Positions 1-5,594 of a stretch of 5,965 nt of DNA are shown here, in pieces. The DNA comes from Acidimicrobiia bacterium (GTDB lineage: Bacteria; Actinomycetota; Acidimicrobiia; Spongiisociales; SHLN01). The notes under the pieces are model-generated. The model ran no database searches. It saw only the letters and a list, made by a program, of their open reading frames with translations, and was not told the origin of the DNA. The stretch's first letter is position 1. Each line of letters begins with the position of its first letter. Made by a program: the position numbers and the translations under genes. Where the stretch lies: positions 1 to 5,965 of the forward strand of contig SHLN01000160.1 in NCBI GenBank assembly GCA_004283105.1, in the 5' to 3' direction.

Positions 1-31
1 AAGAGTTGCTGGGCGGGCGGGCGTTGGCGTA

Positions 32-80
32 GCCTCGTCCCTCGTCCCTCGTCCCTCGTCCCTCGCTGCTCGCTACTCGC
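32..80. repeat. Heptamer tandem array, seven units, at the lipoprotein stop codon
   Basis: Seven adjoining 7-bp units read on the plus strand: GCCTCGT (32-38), CCCTCGT three times (39-59), CCCTCGC (60-66), TGCTCGC (67-73) and TACTCGC (74-80). All share the core CTCG. The array runs into the 3' end of the lipoprotein gene, whose TAG stop (complement of 73-75) spans the junction of the last two units. The final 8 bp therefore lie in coding sequence and the stop. On the mRNA strand the units read as ACGAGGG and GCGAGNN types. The exactness of the central copies suggests recent slippage or duplication. Positions 1-31 beyond the array hold a short GGGC run (11-22) and nothing else I can name. Confidence 0.9.
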
Positions 81-1524
81 GCAGTTCGCTGCCTTCGGGA
101 TCTGAGACCATCTCTTCGGGATCCGTCTCGGTTTCTTCGAAGTCGGGGTCGCTCTCCTCAGGTTTCTCGGTCGTCTCCTCGGCTGCTGCCTTTGTCCGGC
201 GGCGTATGAAGATCCAGATGAGGAGGGGGAGGAGCCAGATGAACGGCAGGACGACGCCAACGCCGAGGATGAGGATCCGTCCGAGATTGGCCAGGAAGCT
301 GATGCTGCCGGACAGTCCTTCACCAAAGCCGGGGATTCCGCCCGGGTCGACGGCGTTGATGAAGATGGTGGCAGTGTCGGCCACCGTGCGGCCCACGAGC
401 GTTTCGCCCTCCTGATTGACCGGGCTGGCGCTCACCCGCGTTTGGGTGCGGAGATCACGCTCGGCCACCAATTCATAGGCGAGCATGATGCTGTCGCCCG
501 GCTCGATGGTGTCGGTCGACTCGCCGAATACGGCCGTCAGGTCCTCGAGGGTGATGTCGAGTACGGGATCGGTCAGCTCGAAACTGGTGAGCGGGGCGTC
601 GCCGACGTTGAGGATCTCGAAGCACACCGTTGCCTTGGAGCCCTCGTCGATGTTCAGGCCGCCCTCACCGTGGCACGACTGCCCGGGGCCGTCGTGACCC
701 GGATATGTCGTCACGATCAGCTGGATCCGGGGCTGGCTGAGCGCCTCGGTCAGCGTCACCACGATGGTTGCCAGGCTGACCTGGTCCTCGAGCGTACGCA
801 GCTGGCCGCGCAGTGTTTCCAGCTGGGTCTCGCGCTGGAGGAGCTCGGTCTCGACCTGCACCACGACGGCGACGGCATCCGCTTCGGCCAGGAGCTGGCG
901 AAGCCGCTCGACGCTTGCTTCCGCGCTCAGGATGCGGCTCTCCAGATCGACGATTCGCTCGGTCACGTCGCTGGCGGACACGTTCTGTGCCCTCACCTCG
1001 CCGATCGAACCGAGCCGGTCGAGCGCCCCGGCAAAATCGGCCGGGGCAACCTTGAAGGTGAGGACGCTCACCGGGTTGGGAGCACCGGTGGTTCGTTGAC
1101 CGAATAGGAACCCGCCCAGGGCAGCAATCTCGCGGGTTGCTTCATCGCCGGCGACGGCCACGTCGGTGACTGCCACGGTGAGGTCGGCGGTGAAGATGAT
1201 GTCGCGTCCGAAGTCGGTGGTCTGGAAGACGATGGGGTCGACCCCATCCGGGCCGAGGCCCGGTGGCTCGTTCGACACTGCGTCCCCACCGCTGTCGCCT
1301 CCGCCGGCCACCTGCGCCGGAGGCACTGTCGTGGCTACGAACCTGTCGGCGTCGCTGCCCGAGTACGACAGCGGCTGGACCCCACTCGAGTTGGTGAGCG
1401 CGTCTGAGGTTTGCAGGAAGGTGTCGCCGGCATCGTCACCTCCGCACGCGGCGGCCACCAGCGTCAGCACCACCATCAGAAGCAATCCCACCAACCACGG
1501 TGAACGAGCAAATCCGCGTTCCAT
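73..1524 (-). CDS. DUF4349-type lipoprotein with inserted Ig-like domain, C-terminal membrane helix and acidic tail
   Basis: A 483-residue envelope protein of unknown molecular function. Residues 9-26 form a hydrophobic signal segment ending in V-A-A-A-C, so Cys27 is the likely lipidated residue. A low-complexity Gly/Asp/Ser-rich linker follows to about residue 100. Residues 107-262 match the DUF4349 pattern: a beta-rich start, then a heptad-rich coiled coil at about 186-248, then a short beta strand. In most DUF4349 proteins I know, a membrane helix follows at once. Here about 125 residues (266-390) intervene and look like an Ig/DUF11-type beta domain, with Cys284 and Cys301 as a possible disulfide. 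A hydrophobic helix lies at about 409-440, stopped by three arginines, and then comes a Glu/Asp-rich tail (448-483) predicted to be cytoplasmic. The ATG start is supported by GGGAGG (complement of 1530-1535) five bases upstream. The gene is separated from the upstream ATPase operon by 173 nt, so it may have its own promoter. The family call is from memory of its pattern, not a search. Confidence 0.85.
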   Translation of the reverse strand: MERGFARSPWLVGLLLMVVLTLVAAACGGDDAGDTFLQTSDALTNSSGVQPLSYSGSDADRFVATTVPPAQVAGGGDSGGDAVSNEPPGLGPDGVDPIVFQTTDFGRDIIFTADLTVAVTDVAVAGDEATREIAALGGFLFGQRTTGAPNPVSVLTFKVAPADFAGALDRLGSIGEVRAQNVSASDVTERIVDLESRILSAEASVERLRQLLAEADAVAVVVQVETELLQRETQLETLRGQLRTLEDQVSLATIVVTLTEALSQPRIQLIVTTYPGHDGPGQSCHGEGGLNIDEGSKATVCFEILNVGDAPLTSFELTDPVLDITLEDLTAVFGESTDTIEPGDSIMLAYELVAERDLRTQTRVSASPVNQEGETLVGRTVADTATIFINAVDPGGIPGFGEGLSGSISFLANLGRILILGVGVVLPFIWLLPLLIWIFIRRRTKAAAEETTEKPEESDPDFEETETDPEEMVSDPEGSELRE

Positions 1525-1529
1525 CAGCG

Positions 1530-1535
1530 CCTCCC
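1530..1535 (-). promoter_or_regulatory. Shine-Dalgarno site of the lipoprotein gene
   Basis: On the minus strand this reads GGGAGG, followed by five bases (CGCTG) and the ATG at 1524-1522. It is a strong anti-SD match at good spacing and fixes the lipoprotein start. Confidence 0.8.
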
Positions 1536-1548
1536 GGCTCTTCGAAGT

Positions 1549-1590
1549 GAGACGTCGCGCGTCTCGTGATTGGTTCCACGGTCAGAGACG
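1549..1590. promoter_or_regulatory. Inverted and direct GAGACG motifs upstream of the lipoprotein gene
   Basis: GAGACG (1549-1554) and CGTCTC (1560-1565) form a perfect 6-bp inverted repeat around a 5-nt loop. A third GAGACG lies at 1585-1590 in direct orientation. They sit 25-66 bases upstream of the lipoprotein ATG, where an operator or a leader hairpin could act. I see no convincing -10/-35 pair here, so the regulatory role is inferred only from position and symmetry. Confidence 0.35.
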
Positions 1591-1596
1591 GCAACG

Positions 1597-1691
1597 GCAG
1601 TAGGCAGTAGGGGTGGAGGCCAGATCCTGCCGCGCAACTCCGGCGCCCGCAGCGCTGTCTTGCTTACTGCTTGCTGCGTACTGCCTACTGC
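1597..1691. repeat. Nested inverted repeat between the ATPase operon and the lipoprotein gene
   Basis: GCAGTAGGCAGTA at 1597-1609 is the exact reverse complement of 1679-1691, giving a 13-bp stem. Within the 69-nt loop, CTGC (1627-1630) pairs with GCAG (1649-1652) and GCGC (1632-1635) with GCGC (1643-1646), closing on a 7-nt loop with a small internal bulge. The structure begins 6 nt after the stop codon of the second ATPase and fills most of the 173-nt spacer. It could end or attenuate transcription, or protect the 3' end, although no U-tract follows. It could also be a small repeat element. Confidence 0.7.
1664..1691. repeat. Heptamer tandem array, four units, next to the second ATPase stop codon
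   Basis: Four adjoining 7-bp units on the plus strand: TTACTGC (1664-1670), TTGCTGC (1671-1677), GTACTGC (1678-1684) and CTACTGC (1685-1691). The consensus is NTRCTGC, possibly with a degenerate fifth unit at 1657-1663. Two inverted copies of the same heptad (GCAGTAG) lie at 1597-1603 and 1604-1610. The array ends 6 nt from the TAG stop (complement of 1698-1700) of the minus-strand ATPase. It has the same unit length and the same gene-end position as the array at 32-80. Confidence 0.85.
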
Positions 1692-1697
1692 TATCGC

Positions 1698-2726
1698 CTA
1701 CACCCCAAGCGCGTCAAGCGACAATCCCTCGGACCCATCCAGCACTGCCTGGAGGCCATCGAGGTCGACCGGGGCGTCGGCCAGCCAGGGGACGGTCGCC
1801 ATGGGGGTTCCGACCTGGCCGCTGAAGTCGGCTCTGGCGTCTTCCTGCCTGCCGACCTCGAGCGCCCAGCGGGCCAGGTTCTCGTTGAGGGCGGCGGCCG
1901 CCCTGCCATCCTCGAGCGGATCGACGGTAGCCGCCCAATCGTCTGGCAAGGAGCGATTGAAGACGACCAGTTCGGGCTCGATGCCGACCTCGTGGAAGCG
2001 GAGGGCCTCGCGCAGCGGTCCGGGATCGGCGGTCGTCACCACGACGATGGCGGCGGTGGCGAAGTGCCGGTCGATGGCGGCCGCCTTGGCGGTGATCCCG
2101 TCATAGGTGGTCCGCAGGTCGAAGAGGAACTCGGCCACCTGTTCGAGGAGCGGCCCACCGAGGAGGGCGTCTGCCAGGCGGAGCGCCGGCCGTCCCGCCA
2201 GGTTGAACAGGCCGCGGCGGCCCGGCAAGCGGGCGCCGGTGAGCCAGCGCAACAACCGGCCGCCCACCAGCTCGCGCATGCGAGAGGGGGCGGCGAAGAA
2301 GTCGATGCCACCCGAGGCGGGCGGGGTATCGACCACCACGACATCCCACTCGCCGCTCTCGAGATGGACGGCCATCTCCTCGGAGGCGGCGTACCCCTGC
2401 CCGGACGGGAAGCGGCTCGCCACGGCCTCGAACAGGGGATTGGTGACGAGCCGGTCGGCTACCTCGACCGGCGCGTGCCGGTAGGCAATCGCGTCCCAGG
2501 AGGCAGCCGAGTCGAGCATGGCCGCGAAGAGCCCGTCGAGCTGCGGGTTCGGCTCGGGATGGTTGCCGAGGGTCTCGAGCCCGAGGGCGGTGGCGAGCCG
2601 GCGGGCCGGATCGACGGTCAGCACGAGGGTGCGGTGGCCGGCTCGGGCGGCCCCCACCCCAACGGCGGCCGCGATGGTCGTTTTCCCAACTCCGCCGCCC
2701 CCGGTGATGAGCACTGCCCTGGTCAC
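1698..2726 (-). CDS. ArsA/Get3-like ATPase, second of a pair (lacks signature lysine)
   Basis: A 342-residue soluble P-loop ATPase of the ArsA/Get3 family. The probable partner is the ATPase encoded just upstream. The P-loop is at residues 9-17 (GGGGVGKTT), the switch I/A' motif TVDPARRL at 37-44, Walker B/switch II VVVVDTPP at 129-136, and a purine-contact-like FNR at 256-258. Asp39 aligns with the catalytic Asp57 of yeast Get3. Gly10 replaces the signature lysine that reaches across the dimer. The DTPP followed by DFFAAPSRM resembles the second of the paired mycobacterial homologues (Rv3680, named BagB). No Cys is present, so there is no zinc-binding CxxC as in eukaryotic Get3. I chose the GTG at 2726, which overlaps the preceding TGA by 4 nt (GTGA) and places the P-loop at the N-terminus. 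A longer reading to 2831 would add an Arg-rich, non-homologous extension. Arsenite transport is unlikely to be the role: no arsenic gene is nearby and no metal-site cysteines exist. Confidence 0.9.
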   Translation of the reverse strand: MTRAVLITGGGGVGKTTIAAAVGVGAARAGHRTLVLTVDPARRLATALGLETLGNHPEPNPQLDGLFAAMLDSAASWDAIAYRHAPVEVADRLVTNPLFEAVASRFPSGQGYAASEEMAVHLESGEWDVVVVDTPPASGGIDFFAAPSRMRELVGGRLLRWLTGARLPGRRGLFNLAGRPALRLADALLGGPLLEQVAEFLFDLRTTYDGITAKAAAIDRHFATAAIVVVTTADPGPLREALRFHEVGIEPELVVFNRSLPDDWAATVDPLEDGRAAAALNENLARWALEVGRQEDARADFSGQVGTPMATVPWLADAPVDLDGLQAVLDGSEGLSLDALGV

Positions 2727-3577
2727 AGGTACGTCCCGAGATTGTCGGCGATGAGGGCGGCCACTTCGCCCGGGGTGTGAATGCCGAATCGGTACGGCAC
2801 TTGCGGCCCGTCCGGAAGGTCGGCGATCCATCTCCGCTGGGCAGCGTGCAGCCCGCGATGGAGACGGCCGGCTTGCCGATGGGGGAGCGACTCGACGAGC
2901 TCGAGCGTGTCTTCGGACACGCCGAGCGGACCGAGGACCCGATTCGTGATGACCGAGGCAATGTCGACGAACTCGGCGATCTGTTCGTAGGCCTCCATGG
3001 TCTCGACCACGGGAAGCTCTTCGGGGGTGGCGACGAGGGCAAGCCCGGTGTGGTGCGGATCGCCCAGCTCCTGTTCGTAGCGAAGCGCCTGATCACGGAC
3101 CCGTCCGACCGGAACGAGACCGGCGATGGTGACAGGTGCCCGCAGGTACGACGTGAGCTGGCCGAGGGGCGGGGCATCGGCGATAACGATGTCCCAGTCG
3201 CCCTTGCCGCCTTCGAACAGTGCTTTCCCGATCGTAATGATGTCCCGGATTCCCGGCACCGTGTCGGCGAGGGCGTTGAGCCCGCGGGCGACCGGTCCGA
3301 GAGGGGCAATGCGAGGGGCATGCAACTGGAGCCGTATGTACTCGTCGAGTGCCCTGGCACGGTCGATGGTCAGCGCGTGCAGCCCGGGTCTGACCTCTTG
3401 CGGGGCATAGCCGAGCCGATCGACGCCGAGGTGGGTGGCGAGCCCGAGATCGTCGACCATCGACATGGCCAGGACCGAACGGCCTCGCCGGGCGGCCAGG
3501 ATGCTGAGGGCAGCCGTGACCGCTGATTTCCCCACCCCTCCTTTGCCACTCACCAGCAACAGGGAGCGATCGAGCAA
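2723..3577 (-). CDS. ArsA/Get3-like ATPase, first of a pair (degenerate switch I)
   Basis: A 284-residue P-loop ATPase of the ArsA/Get3 family, short for the family. The deviant Walker A SGKGGVGKS lies at residues 10-18 with signature Lys12 intact. The usual switch I S-T-D-P-A is replaced by S-M-V-D-D (39-43), so the position of catalytic Get3 Asp57 is Val41. Walker B/switch II is IVIADAPP (130-137), TPEE lies at 184-187 and a purine-contact-like ITNR at 210-213. No cysteine is present. In mycobacteria two such genes are adjacent in the same order (Rv3679/Rv3680, BagA/BagB) and their products were reported to be Get3 homologues that form a complex; this gene would correspond to the first. Translation starts at TTG, four bases after the preceding stop, with GGCGGA seven bases upstream; no better start fits ahead of the P-loop. 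The tight spacing means co-translation with its neighbours. The client or substrate is unknown. Confidence 0.88.
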   Translation of the reverse strand: MLDRSLLLVSGKGGVGKSAVTAALSILAARRGRSVLAMSMVDDLGLATHLGVDRLGYAPQEVRPGLHALTIDRARALDEYIRLQLHAPRIAPLGPVARGLNALADTVPGIRDIITIGKALFEGGKGDWDIVIADAPPLGQLTSYLRAPVTIAGLVPVGRVRDQALRYEQELGDPHHTGLALVATPEELPVVETMEAYEQIAEFVDIASVITNRVLGPLGVSEDTLELVESLPHRQAGRLHRGLHAAQRRWIADLPDGPQVPYRFGIHTPGEVAALIADNLGTYL

Positions 3578-3581
3578 GGGT

Positions 3582-3803
3582 CTATCCGCCGTCGGAGGCC
3601 AGGGGGATGCGGAGGACGAGCCGGCCCTCTTCCACGGCCCAGTCGGCTGAGCCGATCAGTCCGTAGTCCAGGTAGTCGAGCTCGGCCTGCTTGATGAACA
3701 GCTGCCGCTCGTCGCCGGCCACCGGTGGAAGCCCGCGCTCCTTGACCGCCTGGGCTCGTTCGCGGAACCGCTCGATGAGGGCGTCAACGTCTAGTTCTGC
3801 CAT
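3582..3803 (-). CDS. Small conserved-looking protein of unknown function in the ATPase operon
   Basis: A 73-residue protein I do not recognise. Residues 1-25 look like an amphipathic, charged helix (DVDALIERFRERAQAVKER). A Pro-Pro-Val stretch follows, then a central segment rich in Asp/Tyr/Leu (about 33-52) and a probable C-terminal beta hairpin (WAVEEGRLVLRIPL, 55-68). There is no signal peptide, membrane segment or cysteine. The ATG at 3803 is 24 nt after the ThyX-like stop, with AGG eight bases upstream as a weak SD. The stop is 4 nt from the TTG of the first ATPase. Its place between the two enzymes and the tight packing argue that it is real and translated. An accessory or adaptor role for the ATPase pair is only a guess from position. 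Confidence 0.8.
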   Translation of the reverse strand: MAELDVDALIERFRERAQAVKERGLPPVAGDERQLFIKQAELDYLDYGLIGSADWAVEEGRLVLRIPLASDGG

Positions 3804-3827
3804 ACCGCAAACCTAGTGGCGTGTCGT

Positions 3828-5459
3828 TCACACGACCGGCTCTGGCACACCGGCTGCTTTGCGACGGGCCGCAGAGCGCCGCTCACTCTCGAGCCGCCCC
3901 AGCTCGTAGTCGTTGTGGTCGACGTGCGACATGGCCGCCGCGATGAGCTTGTGACCGGCCTGCTCGCTGATGAGACGATGCATCTCCTGGCAGACCCGCC
4001 GATAGTCGGCGTGCCCGCCCTGAGCCGTGCGCAGCTCGAGGAGGTGGAAGGCCTCCCTGGCATTGAGATCCATGTAGAAGCGGATGCGATAGGCGAAGGG
4101 AACTGCGTACTGGGCGACGTCCGGTCCGGCCGCGTCTTCGATGCGCCCGGCCAGGTGTGCCGTCCGGTCCATCGCTTCGTCCCACAGATCGACCGCCCCG
4201 ACCGATCGGACCGGATCGGGAGTCACGTACCCGTGTTGGGTGCCGAGTCGCTGCCAGTCGAGCGTCATGAGCCGATGGCGCTGGAGATCGCGGAAGATTC
4301 CGTAGTCGACGAGGATGTCGAAGCGGTAGCCGGTTCTCTCCATGCCCCGTCCCGGCTTGTGGCGGCGATTGGATCGGTTCCCGACATAGGCCCCGATGAG
4401 CTCGGCCCGCTCGTCGGTCGTCATGGCGCGTGCCGCCGCCAGCAGCTGGTCGTCCGGCAAGTCCGAGTGGGCGTAGAGGGCGGCAGCCGCCACCTTCAGC
4501 TCCCCGTCCTGGTCCCAGTCGGTCAGGATGACCTCGGGGCGTCCTTCCGGCTTGATCCCGAGCTCCCGGCTTCGTTCGTCCATGTCCGCCCGGATGTCGG
4601 CGAGGTAGGTGCTCCACACACCGCCTCGATCGGGTATGTCCACCCGCTTGACGAAGGACGGGATCACTTTGCGGAGCTCGTCCAGCATCATGGCCGAGTA
4701 GTCGCGGGCTTCGGCGAGCGGGTGAGCCCGCATGCGCAGGAGGAGCGACTCGTACGCCTGCCCGGTGGCGTAGATGCCAACGTTCGAGGTGGTGGCGGCA
4801 GGAAGGAGGCCGCGGGCGGCATCGCACGCCTTGGCCCGGATGGTCGACTTCCACACGAAGTCCGAATCCTCGGGCCCCTGGGGGAATCTCTCCTCAAAAA
4901 ACGGGACGAGGCGGGAGATGACCTCCGAGTAGGTCCCGAACAGCCAGTCCATGGTGACCCGGTACTCGTCTTCCAATCCGGCCGCCGTCACCTCGGTGGG
5001 GGTGAAGTACCGGTAGCGATCACCGAGCGGCCGGTCGTAGTAGATGTAGCGGGTGCTCTGCTCGAGGTAGGCGGCGAGCCGCCCCCGTTCGAGGACCTTG
5101 GTGAGGAGGTTGGAGGCCTGCTCGGTGGCAAGGTGGACGCCGCCGAGCTGGGCGACCGAATCATCGCCGTACTCGCCGAACACGCGCTGGTAGAGGGCTT
5201 CGGCCTTGTGGGTGGCCACCATCTGGTCGGTGGCCTGCAGATGAGAGGCGATGGTGTCGATGCCCTGATCGGGATCGGACAGGAATTCATCGAGCAGGAG
5301 GCGCCGGAGCGACTTGTGGGTACGGCTGTAGCGGGCAAAGAGCGCGCCCTTGACCACCTCGGGGAGGTTGATGAGGGCGAAGACGGGCCGGTCGAGGTTG
5401 GTGAAATATCGTCCGAGAACGGCCTGTTCGTCCTCGGTAAAGGGTTCTTCGAAGTACAC
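3828..5459 (-). CDS. Two-domain ThyX-family protein (FAD-dependent thymidylate synthase-like)
   Basis: A 543-residue protein, about twice the usual ThyX length, built from two ThyX-like halves (about 1-275 and 276-525). True ThyX enzymes make dTMP from dUMP using FAD and methylenetetrahydrofolate, with the signature RHRxxSxNExSxR. The C-terminal half keeps QRHRLMT (393-399) but has LDWQRLG where the rest of the signature should be. It also keeps a ThyX-like late block, NAREAFHLLELRTAQ (466-480), followed by DYRR (485-488). The N-terminal half has RGRLAAYLEQSTRY (125-138), which retains Arg, Arg, Glu, Ser and Arg of the signature but not His, the first Ser or Asn. Its later block resembles that of ThyX as well: ARGLLPAATT (215-224), LLLRMRAHPLAEARDY (239-254). 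The GTG start at 5459 has an excellent SD (GGGGAG, 8 nt spacer). It is the first gene of the probable operon. Family membership is fairly secure. Thymidylate synthase activity is not, because neither half has the full signature, so I give no symbol. Confidence 0.82.
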   Translation of the reverse strand: MYFEEPFTEDEQAVLGRYFTNLDRPVFALINLPEVVKGALFARYSRTHKSLRRLLLDEFLSDPDQGIDTIASHLQATDQMVATHKAEALYQRVFGEYGDDSVAQLGGVHLATEQASNLLTKVLERGRLAAYLEQSTRYIYYDRPLGDRYRYFTPTEVTAAGLEDEYRVTMDWLFGTYSEVISRLVPFFEERFPQGPEDSDFVWKSTIRAKACDAARGLLPAATTSNVGIYATGQAYESLLLRMRAHPLAEARDYSAMMLDELRKVIPSFVKRVDIPDRGGVWSTYLADIRADMDERSRELGIKPEGRPEVILTDWDQDGELKVAAAALYAHSDLPDDQLLAAARAMTTDERAELIGAYVGNRSNRRHKPGRGMERTGYRFDILVDYGIFRDLQRHRLMTLDWQRLGTQHGYVTPDPVRSVGAVDLWDEAMDRTAHLAGRIEDAAGPDVAQYAVPFAYRIRFYMDLNAREAFHLLELRTAQGGHADYRRVCQEMHRLISEQAGHKLIAAAMSHVDHNDYELGRLESERRSAARRKAAGVPEPVV

Positions 5460-5463
5460 GATG

Positions 5464-5500
5464 CTCTCTCCCCGGCTCTCTCCCCGCCGGCTCTCTCCCC
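5464..5500 (-). repeat. Three tandem Shine-Dalgarno-like decamers in the ThyX-like leader
   Basis: On the minus strand GGGGAGAGAG occurs three times, at the complement of 5491-5500, 5476-5485 and 5464-5473, separated by CCGGC and CC. Only the last copy is properly spaced for the GTG at 5459 (GGAG core, 8 nt spacer), so it is the likely ribosome binding site. The other two would be 12 and 27 nt further upstream. Confidence 0.85.
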
Positions 5501-5510
5501 GGCCGCCAAG

Positions 5511-5524
5511 TTACAGGGATGTAA
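5511..5524. promoter_or_regulatory. Candidate operator: perfect TTACA-N4-TGTAA palindrome at the operon start site
   Basis: TTACA (5511-5515) and TGTAA (5520-5524) are exact reverse complements around GGGA. The palindrome shares one base with the predicted -10 box and is centred on the predicted start of transcription (about 5517). A bound protein there would block initiation. The AT-rich composition stands out from its surroundings. I do not recognise the regulator. Confidence 0.5.
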
Positions 5525-5552
5525 TTATCCGGAGATCGTCCTGCGTATGCAA
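5524..5552 (-). promoter_or_regulatory. Predicted sigma-70-type promoter of the ThyX-like/ATPase operon
   Basis: On the minus strand, TTGCAT (complement of 5547-5552) is followed after exactly 17 bp by GATAAT (complement of 5524-5529), five of six matches to TATAAT. The start of transcription is expected near 5517, giving a leader of about 58 nt that contains the three SD-like decamers. No other strong promoter was seen before the downstream genes of this strand, consistent with one operon down to 1698. Confidence 0.55.
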
Positions 5553-5594
5553 ATCGGCCCTCGCGATTGGGCGTCCCATATCCCGGCAGGCAAC

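Noticed and set aside
32..80. CRISPR or VNTR-type spacer array
   Set aside because: Units are 7 bp and directly adjoining, with no spacers and no cas genes, so it is a simple tandem repeat.
1671..2780. Open reading frame of 369 codons on the plus strand
   Set aside because: Antisense to the second ATPase, low-complexity Gly/Arg/Glu composition, no motif.
2727..2831. N-terminal extension of the second ATPase to a start at 2831
   Set aside because: The 35 added residues are Arg/His-rich and overlap the coding region of the first ATPase. The GTG at 2726 gives a GTGA coupling and a normal family N-terminus.
2101..3360. Open reading frame of 419 codons on the minus strand
   Set aside because: Runs through both ATPase genes in another frame; Ser/Arg/Pro-rich with no domain.
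1698..3577. Arsenic resistance (ars) operon
   Set aside because: Neither ATPase has the metal-binding cysteines of ArsA and no arsB, arsC, arsD or arsR is present. The pair fits the Get3-like group better.
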